Notes: generated by a model not told the origin, from the letters alone. 64,000 nucleotides of DNA from Rariglobus sp041662485 (GCA_041662485.1 JBAZSJ010000007.1:1-64000); one strand, 5' to 3'; shown: positions 1 through 8,488, numbered from the stretch's first letter. A program made the numbers and translations.

Positions 1-91
1 CGTCAAAGTCGCCCTCACCGCCGTCATGCGCAAACTCATCGTCCTGCTCAATCGCCTACTCGCAGATCCCAACTTTGTTCTTGCCGACTGA
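1..91 (+). CDS. C-terminal tail of an IS110-family transposase (partial, gene starts outside the window)
   Basis: Reading frame 2 from base 2 gives about 29 residues ending at TGA 89-91. They include KVALTAVMRKLIVLLNRLL, which resembles the conserved C-terminal end of IS110/IS116/IS902 (DEDD) transposases. Only the tail is visible, so the catalytic residues and the state of the element cannot be judged. IS110 elements usually lack terminal inverted repeats, so the element boundary cannot be placed from sequence alone. The short length keeps confidence moderate. Confidence 0.65.
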   Translation, partial: VKVALTAVMRKLIVLLNRLLADPNFVLAD

Positions 92-529
92 CACGGTTGC
101 TCCAGGTCCGACCACAGCGGACGCCCGCTCACGACCATCGGGACGGACCTGGAGGTCCGTCCTCCGCGCGGCCAATTACGGCTACGACATTCTTTGAAAT
201 GCTCTAGCCGATCGCAAAATCGGTGACAGCACGGCCGCGCATCCAGCCATTTGGCTGCTCCGTGTTAGTTCATATCCGATTGCGCACTGGTTCATTGCCG
301 ACCGGAACGGATACAGCCCCACGGCCGGCGATCCGAAGGCCGTCCCTGACGCGACCCGTATTCCCGGTAAAACCAAACGGTCAACCCAGATGGCCCGATA
401 ATGCTAAAGAAAAGCCAGCAAGTGCAGGCGGACGACCCGCATGGGATGGTATTCTGGACTCTCACTTCCATGCCACCCCTTCCCTGCGCTCCCGCCTCGG
501 CGGCTTGCCCATCAATTTTGAAAACGACC
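92..529. other. Intergenic region between the transposase tail and the rhamnosidase
   Basis: No convincing gene is seen. The stretch holds the palindrome at 141-162, and the rest is non-repetitive GC-rich DNA that should contain the promoter of the GH78 gene. The rhamnosidase frame is open back to 401, but the first family-like residues begin after the ATG at 530, so 401-529 is treated as non-coding. Confidence 0.5.
141..162. repeat. Dispersed palindrome, copy 1 (10-bp arms)
   Basis: GGACGGACCT and AGGTCCGTCC face each other across a 2-base loop. A near-identical palindrome lies at 41172-41193, directly before the 5' end of the group IIC intron. This copy is unoccupied. Confidence 0.75.
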
Positions 530-2929
530 ATGAGAACGACCATCACCTGCCATCCCTTCCAAGATTTCTCAAAGTTCTGGGGGGAGCGCGGCCGCTGGCC
601 CGCCAAATGGATCGCGCATCCCCGGGCCGATGGCACCGCCGCCGTCGTGCAGGCTTTCCGGCGGTCTTTCACGGTCGAGCAGCCCAAGACGGTCCGCATC
701 CATGTCTCCGCCGACGAACGGTATGAACTCTACCTCGACGGACAGCGGATCGGTCGCGGATCGGAGCGAGGGGACCGCCTGAACTGGTTTTTCGAGACCT
801 ACGATCTGGTCCTGACCGCGGGCACGCACACTCTCGTGGCCCGCTCGTGGTGGCTGAGCGGATTCGGCCCCGCGCCGTTCGCGCAGCTGACCGTCCGGCC
901 GGCGTTCGTGCTCGCCGCCGAGGAGCAGGACCCTCTCTGGCTCAACACCGGTTTCGCTCCGTGGGAAACGAAACTGCTCACCGGCTATCGCCATGTTCAT
1001 CCGGGCCCGACCTGGGGCACGGGATCGAAGATTCACGTGGTCGGCCGGGAGTTTCCGTGGGACTACGAGCGCGGCCTTGGCGACAACTGGACGGAACCGG
1101 CCGCCGGAGAGTGGGCGCTCGGCCCGAATCAGTTCAGCGATCAGCCGCTGGTCCCCATCCTGACGCCCGCGACGCTGCCGCCGATGATCGAGCGGACGAT
1201 TCACGCGGGCCGAGTCCGGCACGTGCAGGCCTTGTCCGAAATCCCGCAGGGCGAGGTCATGGTCCGCGCGGCCGATCACCTCGGGCACGAGGCGGGCGCA
1301 TGGGACGCGCTGCTCGCCGGCCGCGCTCCGATCACCATCCCTCCGCGCACGGTCCGCAGGGTCATCGTGGATCTTGAAAACTACTACTGCGCCTACACGG
1401 ATGTCGTCACGACGGGCGGCCGCGGGTCGGTGGTGCGGTCCTGGTGGGCCGAAGCGCTCTACCTGCCCGAAGTGTTGACCAACTGCTACGGCCAGACCCG
1501 CGGCAAGGGCAACCGCGACGAGATCGAGGGCAAGACGTTCATCGGCATCGGCGACACCTTTGAACCGGACGGCGGCACCGGTCGGCCGTTCAACACGCTC
1601 TGGTGGGAAGCCGGCCGCTATCTCGAATTGATCGTCTCGACCGCGGACGAACCGCTCACCCTCGAGCGGTTTTCCCTCCGCGAAACCCATTATCCGCACG
1701 CCTGGGTCAGCCAATTCTCATGCGACGACCCGCGGTTCGACGAACTCACGCCCATCGCCCGCCGCGTGATGGAAATGTGTTCGCACGAGACCTACATGGA
1801 CTGCCCCTATTACGAGCAGATGATGTATGTCGGCGACACCCGCCTGGAGGCGCTGACGACCTACGCGTGCTGTCCGGACGACCGCCTGCCGCGCAAGGCG
1901 TTGAAACTATACGACGAGTCGCGCAAGTCGCCCGGTTTCACCCAGTCGCGGTATCCGACCAACATCCAGCAGACGATTCCCTCGTTCTCGGCGTGGTGGG
2001 TCGCGATGATTCACGACTACGCGATGTGGCGGGACGACCCGGCCTTCGTGCGCACGCTCATGCCCGGCATGCGCGCGGTCCTCGACACCTTCATGCGTTA
2101 CAAGACACACGACGGCCTCATCGAGGGGCCGACCGGCTGGAACTTCGTGGACTGGGTCCCCGAATGGACGGGCGGCATGCCGCCGGAGTCTGACGTCGGC
2201 CAAGTCAGCGGACCGCTGAACTTCCAGCTCGCGTGGATTTACAGGCAGGCCGCCGAACTGGAGGACGCGTTCGGCGAGCCCGAGTTCGCCGCCTTGCATC
2301 GCCGGCGCGCGCAAACCATCGCCGACGCGGCGGTGAACCGCTTTTGGAGCGAGGAACGCGGGCTGTTCGCGGACGACCTAAAGCGGACGCGTTTTTCAGA
2401 ACACACGCAGTGCCTCGCGTTGCTCGGAGGCGTCGTGCGGGACGAGCGGCTGACGCAGGTGATCGACCATCTTTTTGCCGACGCAGAGTTGTCCCGCACG
2501 ACGGTCTATTTCTCGCACTACCTTTTCGAGGTCTGCGCGGCGTCCGGCCGGATGGAGCCACTGTTCGAACGACTGAAACTTTGGTTCGAGCTGAAAGGCC
2601 TGGGCTTCAAGACCACGCTCGAGGCGCCCGAACCGTCGCGCTCCGACTGCCACGCCTGGGGCGCGCATCCGATGTTTCACACCTACGCCACGATTCTCGG
2701 CATTCGCCCGGCCGGCATGGGCTTCGCGACCGTGACGATCCGCCCGCAGCTCGGGCCGTTGCAACGGGCCAAAGGCTCGATGGTGCACCCGAAAGGCTTG
2801 ATCGAAGTCGAGGTGAAGCGCGTTGAAGGGAAAATCCACGGCACCGTAAAGCTCCCGCCCGGAGTCCGCGGATCGCTCTGGGCCAACGACCGGGTCTACC
2901 CGCTCGATCAACCGACGCTGAGCTTCTAG
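530..2929 (+). CDS. Alpha-L-rhamnosidase, GH78-like
   Basis: Predicted glycoside hydrolase releasing terminal L-rhamnose from glycans or glycosides; 799 aa. The N-terminal part has the WPAKWIAHP-type beta-sandwich start of GH78 proteins. The (alpha/alpha)6 catalytic region carries DCPYYEQMMYVGDTRLE near residues 424-440, the GH78 signature with candidate acidic catalytic residues, followed by GPTGWNFVDW and the C-terminal HAWGAHPMF segment before a final beta-sandwich. The ATG at 530 was chosen because the upstream in-frame extension from 401 has no family resemblance. No clear signal peptide, so it may act on imported oligosaccharides in the cytoplasm. It fits with the rhamnulose-phosphate aldolase and BMC genes further along, although no rhamnose isomerase or kinase is in the window. 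Confidence 0.85.
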   Translation: MRTTITCHPFQDFSKFWGERGRWPAKWIAHPRADGTAAVVQAFRRSFTVEQPKTVRIHVSADERYELYLDGQRIGRGSERGDRLNWFFETYDLVLTAGTHTLVARSWWLSGFGPAPFAQLTVRPAFVLAAEEQDPLWLNTGFAPWETKLLTGYRHVHPGPTWGTGSKIHVVGREFPWDYERGLGDNWTEPAAGEWALGPNQFSDQPLVPILTPATLPPMIERTIHAGRVRHVQALSEIPQGEVMVRAADHLGHEAGAWDALLAGRAPITIPPRTVRRVIVDLENYYCAYTDVVTTGGRGSVVRSWWAEALYLPEVLTNCYGQTRGKGNRDEIEGKTFIGIGDTFEPDGGTGRPFNTLWWEAGRYLELIVSTADEPLTLERFSLRETHYPHAWVSQFSCDDPRFDELTPIARRVMEMCSHETYMDCPYYEQMMYVGDTRLEALTTYACCPDDRLPRKALKLYDESRKSPGFTQSRYPTNIQQTIPSFSAWWVAMIHDYAMWRDDPAFVRTLMPGMRAVLDTFMRYKTHDGLIEGPTGWNFVDWVPEWTGGMPPESDVGQVSGPLNFQLAWIYRQAAELEDAFGEPEFAALHRRRAQTIADAAVNRFWSEERGLFADDLKRTRFSEHTQCLALLGGVVRDERLTQVIDHLFADAELSRTTVYFSHYLFEVCAASGRMEPLFERLKLWFELKGLGFKTTLEAPEPSRSDCHAWGAHPMFHTYATILGIRPAGMGFATVTIRPQLGPLQRAKGSMVHPKGLIEVEVKRVEGKIHGTVKLPPGVRGSLWANDRVYPLDQPTLSF

Positions 2930-2972
2930 GCGCGCGGCCGCTTGACTATTCGGGGGCCGGGGAGCTCTGGTC

Positions 2973-4124
2973 GTGGTCATGCAACTGCGCTCTTGGTTCG
3001 TGGTCTCGCTCATCCTCAACGTCGGGCTGCTTCTGGCGTTGGTTTGGACGCAGCGCGAGAAAGGTGCGGCGACATCCTCGAACGCGCCGTCTTTTTCTAG
3101 CGACGAGGTTGCCAAATCGATGGCTCCGCGGCCCGAGGCAACAGCCGCCGAAGGCGTGTCGTTGACCGGCATGCGCGACGCCTTGCGCGCGGCGGGAGTG
3201 GCTCCCGATCAGATCGAGCAGGTGCTGCGTGGCACCCTGCAAAAACAACGGTATCGAGCCAAGCGGGCCTCCTTCTGGTGGAAAGGAACCCCTTATGGTG
3301 GCGATCTGCGGTTTGCCGATCCGATGGAAATGCATCGGGAACGACAAGAGCTCCGTCGATTGGTGGATGAGTCCTCGTTGCTGGCCAGCGCCGCGAGCGA
3401 TCTGGACCTGGACTATATGCCCGGGGCGAAGCGTGCGGCGCTCGCGCGCATCCTGCTGGATTACGCCGAGGTCGGCGCGCGGCATACGGCCGGCGGCTTA
3501 CGGGTTTCCGCCGACAAGGCGCGGGAGGACCTCCTGCGTGCGGAGCTGCAAAGTGATTTGCGCGCGGTTCTGACGGAGGAGGAATATTCCGAATACACGC
3601 TCCATGACGCCCAATCGACGGAATGGGTTCGTTTGCGCATGGACGCCGCCTCGCTGGATCTTACGGACGTGGAATTTCGGGAGACCGCACGGGCGCTTTT
3701 GGCCGCACGGGCTCTGGTGGATCCCCAGGCGCGCACAAATGCGGTGGAGCAAATCCATGCCGACCTTCGCGCGCGCGTGGGCGCGGATCGCATCTTCGAT
3801 GTCCGGGCCAAAAACTCCCACGAGTTTTATCAACTTCGCGAGGCGCAGGTGCGCTTCGGGTTCCCCCAGGCCGCGACGGATCGCGTGGTGGCGGCATGGC
3901 ATCGGGCCTCTCAGGCCGCCGAAGCGTTGCGCGCCCAGGCACCGGACGAAGCGACGCGGGCGTCGGCCTGGCGCGCGCTCGCCGCGGAAACCCGCAAGGA
4001 GGTCGTTGCCGCGCTGGGGACGGAGGCGGGCGACGCTTATCTGGAACAATCCATGGACTGGCTGCGTGAATGGGCGAACGGCACGGACACCCGAAGGGCC
4101 GGCGGCGTGATGGGCAAAAGATAA
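2973..4124 (+). CDS. Membrane-anchored hypothetical protein
   Basis: A 383-aa protein of unknown function. Residues 3-24 (MQLRSWFVVSLILNVGLLLA) form one N-terminal membrane segment or uncleaved signal anchor. The remainder is charged, Ala/Arg/Glu-rich and probably helical, with no motif I recognise, so it is likely a periplasm-facing anchored protein. The start is either GTG 2973, about eight bases after a GGAG element, or ATG 2979. It lies 43 bp after the rhamnosidase on the same strand, so cotranscription is possible but no functional link is visible. Confidence 0.65.
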   Translation: MVMQLRSWFVVSLILNVGLLLALVWTQREKGAATSSNAPSFSSDEVAKSMAPRPEATAAEGVSLTGMRDALRAAGVAPDQIEQVLRGTLQKQRYRAKRASFWWKGTPYGGDLRFADPMEMHRERQELRRLVDESSLLASAASDLDLDYMPGAKRAALARILLDYAEVGARHTAGGLRVSADKAREDLLRAELQSDLRAVLTEEEYSEYTLHDAQSTEWVRLRMDAASLDLTDVEFRETARALLAARALVDPQARTNAVEQIHADLRARVGADRIFDVRAKNSHEFYQLREAQVRFGFPQAATDRVVAAWHRASQAAEALRAQAPDEATRASAWRALAAETRKEVVAALGTEAGDAYLEQSMDWLREWANGTDTRRAGGVMGKR

Positions 4125-4157
4125 TAGCGCCAGCAGGCGATTCTCAGCCCAAGGGTC

Positions 4158-4196
4158 GGGCAACGGGGCGGATCCGAAACGAGCGGCCCGACTCCG
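4158..4196. repeat. Dispersed repeat R3, copy 1
   Basis: About 39 bp centred on GGATCCGAAACGAGCGGC. It recurs at 7972-8025 and, more diverged, at 13240-13290. This copy sits directly downstream of toxin module A, and the second lies downstream of module C. Confidence 0.6.
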
Positions 4197-4205
4197 TTGG
4201 CTTGA

Positions 4206-4505
4206 TCACTCGTGCAGTCGTTCGCGCCAGTAGCCCGGGCGACGCTTAAAGTGGGCTACCGCCAAAATCGCGATATGGTCCTCTCTTTCCACGTAGAGAA
4301 TTGCGTAAGGAAAAGTTTCGCTGAAGTGCCGACGCACAGGTGTCGCGACCACGCGATAAAGTCGCGGCGCAGCGCACACGTCGGTGATCAGCCGGTTGAT
4401 CTCATCGTAGAGCCGGCCGGCCAAAGCTTCACTTTCCTCCCGATAAAACGCGAGCGCTTCGGCAAAATCCGCCTCCGCGCCGTCTTCAAAAAACCAAGGT
4501 TTCAC
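4206..4505 (-). CDS. RelE/ParE-family toxin (module A)
   Basis: A 99-aa protein with the compact ParE/RelE fold pattern: N-terminal FFEDGAEADFAEALAFYRE helix, the central APRLYRVV and RRHFSETFPYAILY strands, and a C-terminal ILAVAHFKRRPGYW segment. Members either inhibit gyrase or cleave mRNA at the ribosome; which applies cannot be read here. Its ATG overlaps the stop of the upstream antitoxin gene by four bases, the usual coupled antitoxin-toxin order. The fold is complete, so the toxin is probably functional. Confidence 0.85.
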   Translation of the reverse strand: MKPWFFEDGAEADFAEALAFYREESEALAGRLYDEINRLITDVCAAPRLYRVVATPVRRHFSETFPYAILYVEREDHIAILAVAHFKRRPGYWRERLHE

Positions 4506-4735
4506 CGGCCGATGAGCTGACGCATCCGAGCCATGACTTCTTCGCCGGGACGGAGCTGCGAACGACCGCTCTCAACCGACGCCAGTCGATCCAAGGCAAG
4601 CTGGTTCCATTCAGCGGACACCTCGGACGAAACATCGCCGTGCATGACACTGCCAAGACGGTCCAGCAGCTCGGCCCGTTCATCCGGGGACAGCAGCCGG
4701 GCCTCCGCTACAAGTTGGTCAACGGTGGTGCTCAT
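4502..4735 (-). CDS. Antitoxin of the addiction-module family (module A)
   Basis: A 77-aa acidic protein (MSTTVDQLVAEARLLSPDER...) with the short helical pattern of putative addiction module components that pair with ParE-like toxins. The start is the ATG at 4735, because the upstream in-frame extension (to 5023) crosses the shared 45-bp leader and then the neighbouring gene in the wrong frame. It is the first gene of a two-gene unit with the toxin. Autoregulation by the antitoxin-toxin complex is usual in such modules, but no operator was identified apart from the conserved leader. Confidence 0.8.
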   Translation of the reverse strand: MSTTVDQLVAEARLLSPDERAELLDRLGSVMHGDVSSEVSAEWNQLALDRLASVESGRSQLRPGEEVMARMRQLIGR

Positions 4736-4741
4736 GGCTGC

Positions 4742-4786
4742 AACGTTGCCGGTTTCATGCCACCGGGCAAGTCCGCCGTGGGGTTC
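4742..4786 (-). promoter_or_regulatory. Conserved 45-bp leader upstream of antitoxin A
   Basis: Identical over 45 bases to 7874-7918 and 43/45 identical to 8698-8742. In each case it ends six bases before the antitoxin ATG. It reads in frame with each antitoxin as EPHGGLARWHETGNV (or EPHAGLARWHETGNV), so it may be an untranslated leader or promoter, or an unannotated N-terminal extension. The leader travels with the toxin-antitoxin units rather than with the genes upstream of them, which differ. Confidence 0.7.
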
Positions 4787-4799
4787 CGACATCCGCCAC

Positions 4800-5249
4800 T
4801 CAGCCGAGGGTGGCGAGGGGCGTGCGGCCCTCCTCGGCGTCGTGGAGATCGACGTAGGTGTGGATGTCGGCGCGGGTGGCGAAACCGGCGGCCTGCTTGC
4901 CTTCGACCACTCCGGGCGTGCCGCTGTCGCGCCAGCCGCGTTTGAGGAGGAAGAGATTCCACACGAAGACTTGCTCGACGTTGAGTGGCTGGCGTCCGGC
5001 GAAGAGGTCGTCGAAAATTTCATCGGCGGTGCCGCCCTTGAGCGTGCGGGCCTTGATGGCGTCGTAGTCGAGTCCCCAGAAACGGGAAAAACGCGCGTCG
5101 AAGCTGGTGGTGTCGGCGAAGCCGAGGTGGGTGACGTAGTCGGCGGGCAGCTTGCCGGCGGCGTGGAGGCGGATTTTGTCCACGAGGCGCGCGAAGTAGA
5201 CGACGCCGCGGGTTTTGACGTGATCGCTGACGGGGAATTGGGTGCTCAT
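4800..5249 (-). CDS. DUF5069-family protein
   Basis: A 149-aa cytoplasmic protein resembling the DUF5069 family seen in Verrucomicrobia. The recognisable block is VYFARLVDKIRLHAAGKLPA followed by DYVTHLG, with VWNLFLLKRGWRD near the C-terminus. No function is established and no catalytic residues can be assigned. The gene reads leftward into toxin-antitoxin module A, whose leader starts directly after its stop, which suggests the module was inserted just behind this gene. Confidence 0.7.
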   Translation of the reverse strand: MSTQFPVSDHVKTRGVVYFARLVDKIRLHAAGKLPADYVTHLGFADTTSFDARFSRFWGLDYDAIKARTLKGGTADEIFDDLFAGRQPLNVEQVFVWNLFLLKRGWRDSGTPGVVEGKQAAGFATRADIHTYVDLHDAEEGRTPLATLG

Positions 5250-5450
5250 GGTGAGGATGAATTAAGGCGTGGATGTCTTTTGGCAAAGCCGCAAAGGGCC
5301 GAGACGAAAAAAGCCAAGCGCGCCGGGAACGCCGCGAACTCCGGCGCGAACTGCCGAAACGCAGAGTATAGGAAAGCTAGCTCGACTCCCTTGGCCTAAC
5401 CATCCTTGCCTCCCATGCAACGGGCGGCTCAGCGTAGCCACATCAGCCCC

Positions 5451-7469
5451 ATGCACCTACTACCCGCCAGATCTCGCATCACTCGTGCTGTCCGCGCCCT
5501 GTTTCTCCGACTCCTCGTTCTGTTCTCCTGTGGGCTCACGATCCCCGCGATCCAAGCCGACCCGTTTCCCTCGCCGCAACCCGCACCTCCCGCCGACCTC
5601 ACAACTCTGCAAATCAGCGCCACCCCTGAGCGCACCACCTATCTCCTTGGGGAAACCGTCCGCGTCCGCTACGCCGTCGCCAACCACGGCACCGAAACCA
5701 TCACCGTTCGCCGCGACAACGACACGGCCTTCTGGCGTCCCGACAGCCTGCAGGTCGTCGCCTTCGAAGCCGTTACCGGTGCGCCTGTGCCGGCCGCGCC
5801 GAGCGGCATGGATATGTTGAACTACCGCTACGGCCGCCGTCACTCCATCGCCCCCGGCAAAACCTGGAGCCACGACTTTTTCATCTTACGCCACGTCGAA
5901 CTCCCCGGTCCCGGTCGCTACCGCTTCCAACTCCGCCACACCCTCGGATGGCCCGACCAATCGACCGCGCCCGCCGCGCCCGAATTCACGCTCGAATTTG
6001 CCGCCCCCACTCCCGATCAAGCGGACGCGCTCGTCGCAGCCGCACCGCCGCTGGGCTCGCCCGAAGACGACACCCCGCGGCCCGTCGATACCTTCGGTTT
6101 CAACTACTCCGTTTACATCGTCCCCCTCGTTAAACGCATCGCCGCCGGAGAACCGGCGCTCCTCGACAGCCTTGACCGCATGGCCACCCCCGAGGCCACC
6201 GCCGCCCTGATCGAGCTCTCAACCAACCCGCACGGCTCCGTGGCTAAAGCCGCCCGCCATAAAATTCTCTACCGCCTTCCGCCACAAGGAGCGATTACCG
6301 TCTATAGTGGCGATGTCTGGCCTTGGTTCCCTGGTCGAAAAAACCGCCAAGACGCCGCATGGACATCCGCCGAGTTCACCTCCGCCCGCGCCCTCGCCTG
6401 CACCCTGCTCCAAGAGGAACTGCCTCCGCTCGATGCCTCCGGTTTTATCAACACCTGGGATTCTTCGGTCTTCATCGCCGCCGCGATTCTGGCCCGTCTA
6501 GGCGAAGCCTCCGACCTCGCCGACCTCGCCCAAGGCCTGCAAACTGCCGCCTACGCCCGCACCCTCGACGCCACCGCCTACCGCAACCGCGTCTGGGCAT
6601 TCTCCGGCAACGAAATCGACGGCTTACGCACCGCCTATGCCGGCATGCACGCCCGTGGCATCCGCATCCGCCCCACGTCCACTCAACTCGGGGAAGCCAT
6701 CCTCGCCTTCGACGACGCCCGCCTGTCCACCCGACCTGCCGGCGTCACCCTTTTCTCCGACGACTTCCGGAATTCCGTCCGCACCATCGGTCCGCGCTCC
6801 CCCGCTTGGCTCGACCAGCTCAACCTCATCGCCAACCTTCTCCCTTGGCCCGCCGACCCATCCTCGGGCGAGCGCCCCGGCTATCTCGGCGACCCCACCG
6901 CCCACCGTCCGCCCCACCCCATGCTCCTGATCGCCGCCCTCGAATCCATTCCTGCGCCGCTCCCGCCCGAATGCGTCCCGTTCGTCGATTACACCCTCGA
7001 ATCCAACGTCCCCCACGTGATCCACGCCGCCTGCGCCGTCGCCGTGGAAACTCGCTCTCCCGTTTTCGTCCCCGCCCTCCTCCACGTGCTCCGCACCGAG
7101 TCCAATCCCCATGTCCGCGCCACCGTGGCCAAAGCCGTCGCCCAACTCGGCGACCGTCGCGCCGCGCTCCGCGCCCTCGCTGATGACCTAGCCACCACAC
7201 CCGAGCCAGAACAACTCCTCCGCACACTCGCCGACATTCTCTTCGGGAAGAATCAGCCGGCCATCAATTACAACATCCCCATGCTCTCCCGCACCGAGCG
7301 CCTCGCCCTCGGCGAATCCTGGCAAACCTTCCTCCGTGAAAACGAAACCCGACTCGCCCAAGAACCCGGCCTCGCGCCTGGCGATGCGATTATCCCCAAA
7401 ATCCTCTTCGCCGGCTCCATCGCCTGGCGACTCCCCCAAGGGCAGCTCTGGCCTGAACACGCAGAATAA
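5451..7469 (+). CDS. Secreted HEAT-repeat-like hypothetical protein
   Basis: A 672-aa protein with an N-terminal signal sequence (RALFLRLLVLFSCGLTIPAIQA, given with its flanks). Then comes a beta-sandwich-like domain (ISATPERTTYLLGETVRVRY to LHNTLGW-like strands), and a long alpha-helical region with HEAT-type pairs such as AALIELSTNPHGSVAKAA and ALLHVLRTESNPHVRATVAK. It is probably periplasmic or secreted and may bind protein or glycan; no catalytic motif is seen. ATG 5451 is preferred over the upstream ATG at 5406 because it sits closest to the signal peptide. The gene end is convergent with, and has truncated, ParE toxin B. Confidence 0.6.
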   Translation: MHLLPARSRITRAVRALFLRLLVLFSCGLTIPAIQADPFPSPQPAPPADLTTLQISATPERTTYLLGETVRVRYAVANHGTETITVRRDNDTAFWRPDSLQVVAFEAVTGAPVPAAPSGMDMLNYRYGRRHSIAPGKTWSHDFFILRHVELPGPGRYRFQLRHTLGWPDQSTAPAAPEFTLEFAAPTPDQADALVAAAPPLGSPEDDTPRPVDTFGFNYSVYIVPLVKRIAAGEPALLDSLDRMATPEATAALIELSTNPHGSVAKAARHKILYRLPPQGAITVYSGDVWPWFPGRKNRQDAAWTSAEFTSARALACTLLQEELPPLDASGFINTWDSSVFIAAAILARLGEASDLADLAQGLQTAAYARTLDATAYRNRVWAFSGNEIDGLRTAYAGMHARGIRIRPTSTQLGEAILAFDDARLSTRPAGVTLFSDDFRNSVRTIGPRSPAWLDQLNLIANLLPWPADPSSGERPGYLGDPTAHRPPHPMLLIAALESIPAPLPPECVPFVDYTLESNVPHVIHAACAVAVETRSPVFVPALLHVLRTESNPHVRATVAKAVAQLGDRRAALRALADDLATTPEPEQLLRTLADILFGKNQPAINYNIPMLSRTERLALGESWQTFLRENETRLAQEPGLAPGDAIIPKILFAGSIAWRLPQGQLWPEHAE

Positions 7470-7673
7470 CCGGGGCGCACTCACCAGCCGTCGCACTCCG
7501 GGCCTGTCCCGAAACAGTCCGCCACGCCCCGGCAGCTTACCCAACGACTCTGCCAGCGCCACCAACTCCTCACCGATCCGCATGGCGGCATCCGGGCTCT
7601 CTTCGGCTATGTAACGGGCGATTTCGCCCAAGTCATGCAGCGCCGGACGCGAAACGATCACCCGGTAATCCAT
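7188..7673 (-). pseudogene. Truncated ParE-family toxin (module B) fused to antisense of the neighbouring gene
   Basis: The first ~66 residues from ATG 7673 are clearly ParE-like (VIVSRPALHDLGEIARYIAE, then GLFRDRPGVRRLV). The normal last strands (the LIFYRVDE-like and EILRVWHG-like segments seen in module C) are missing. From about 7490 the frame runs into the antisense of the last ~280 bases of the secreted HEAT protein gene and stops only at 7188. The junction is therefore a deletion or rearrangement endpoint, and the product is unlikely to be an active toxin. It overlaps the antitoxin gene by 16 bases. Confidence 0.75.
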
Positions 7674-7867
7674 TTGCGCAGATTCTTGCGGACGTCTTCC
7701 ACTGGCACGCCGCCCTCTTCCACCAAAGAGCTTTCGGCCTCGTCGATGGCCGCAAGCATGGCCGGTGTTTCCGGCCAAAGCCGCGACTCAAGCCACGCTG
7801 CGACCTCGCATTGCGCTTCCACGGGAAGTTTCGCCAAGGCGACTTCGATCTCGGTCACGGTGCTCAT
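7658..7867 (-). CDS. Antitoxin of the addiction-module family (module B)
   Basis: A 69-aa protein (MSTVTEIEVALAKLPVEAQC...) closely related to antitoxin C, sharing MSTVTEIEVA and the EVA(A/R)WL region, and more distantly to antitoxin A. The ATG at 7867 lies just after the conserved leader. Its partner toxin is truncated, so this gene is now probably an orphan antitoxin kept by chance or for cross-neutralisation of the related module C toxin; that second idea is inference only. Confidence 0.75.
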   Translation of the reverse strand: MSTVTEIEVALAKLPVEAQCEVAAWLESRLWPETPAMLAAIDEAESSLVEEGGVPVEDVRKNLRKWITG

Positions 7868-7873
7868 GGCTGA

Positions 7874-7918
7874 AACGTTGCCGGTTTCATGCCACCGGGC
7901 AAGTCCGCCGTGGGGTTC
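7874..7918 (-). promoter_or_regulatory. Conserved 45-bp leader upstream of antitoxin B
   Basis: Base-for-base identical to the leader of module A (4742-4786), although the DNA further upstream is unrelated. Six bases separate it from the ATG. Confidence 0.7.
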
Positions 7919-7971
7919 GGGCCGGACAGTGTCTCGCAATGGACGCCAAGAGCGCGAAGGGTTCGAGCAGC

Positions 7972-8025
7972 GGGCAACGGGACGGATCCGAAACGTGCGG
8001 CCCGACTCCGCGTCCGTCCGGCTGG
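7972..8025. repeat. Dispersed repeat R3, copy 2
   Basis: Shares the GGATCCGAAACG core with 4158-4196 and the longer CTCCGCGTCCGTCCGGCTGG tail with 13240-13290. It lies between module B and module C. Confidence 0.6.
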
Positions 8026-8054
8026 CCTGCTCCTCATACAACAATACTCGGCCC

Positions 8055-8122
8055 GACCCCGTCCGCTCGTCGGACCCCGTCCGCTCGTCGACCCCGTCCG
8101 CTCGTCGACCGTCCGCTCGTCG
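8055..8122. repeat. Short tandem repeat, about four units of 15-18 bp
   Basis: The unit GACCCCGTCCGCTCGTCG occurs twice in full (8055-8072, 8073-8090), followed by a 17-base copy and a 15-base copy. Units touch without spacers, so this is slippage-type tandem repetition rather than a CRISPR array. It borders a remnant of an SDR gene end. Confidence 0.85.
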
Positions 8123-8126
8123 ACCA

Positions 8127-8172
8127 GACCGCCGTCCACGCGGAGCGCGGCGCCGTTGGTGGCTTCGGCAAC
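8127..8172 (-). pseudogene. Remnant of the 3' end of an SDR-family dehydrogenase gene
   Basis: On the minus strand this reads EATNGAALRVDGGLV, the typical C-terminus of short-chain dehydrogenases. It is close to the end of the intact SDR gene at 8754-9542 (SATNGAALRVDGGAV). Nothing upstream of this fragment is left. A small hairpin, CCCGCC-GGATA-GGCGGG, lies at its edge (8172-8188). Module C now sits between the intact gene and this fragment. Confidence 0.6.
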
Positions 8173-8188
8173 CCGCCGGATAGGCGGG

Positions 8189-8488
8189 CTAGAAAATCAG
8201 GTTTCTCGGGTTTCTCCGGCCATCCCAGATGCGGATGATTTCCACACGGCCGGCGGATTCGTCCACTCGATAGAAAATCAAATGCCACGGCCGGTGCAGC
8301 ACACGTCGGTAGCCGGGACGCGCCACCAAAGGCGCACCTTTGCGTGGCAGGTTCTCGAGTTCGAAAATCGTGTCCACCAAACCCAGACCCAGTCGTTCGG
8401 CGGCAGCCGGGCTCTTGGCCGCCAGAAACGCGACCGCTTCTTCGAGGTCCCGCTCCGCCTGCTTGGTTAGCGCGACACGCCAGACCAT
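8189..8488 (-). CDS. RelE/ParE-family toxin (module C)
   Basis: A 99-aa protein with a complete ParE/RelE pattern: LTKQAERDLEEAVAFLAAKS, GYRRVLHRPWHLIFYRVDE and the closing VEIIRIWDGRRNP strand. It is more similar in layout to truncated toxin B than to toxin A. The start overlaps the antitoxin C gene by 22 bases. Unlike B it keeps its last strands, so this is the intact representative of the pair. Confidence 0.85.
   Translation of the reverse strand: MVWRVALTKQAERDLEEAVAFLAAKSPAAAERLGLGLVDTIFELENLPRKGAPLVARPGYRRVLHRPWHLIFYRVDESAGRVEIIRIWDGRRNPRNLIF

Noticed and set aside
4533..5399. A 288-codon open frame on the plus strand
   Set aside because: It covers antitoxin A, the shared leader and the DUF5069 gene in antisense; no motif is seen.
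8055..8122. Possible CRISPR array
   Set aside because: The units touch each other with no spacers and only four copies of 15-18 bases exist; no cas gene is near.
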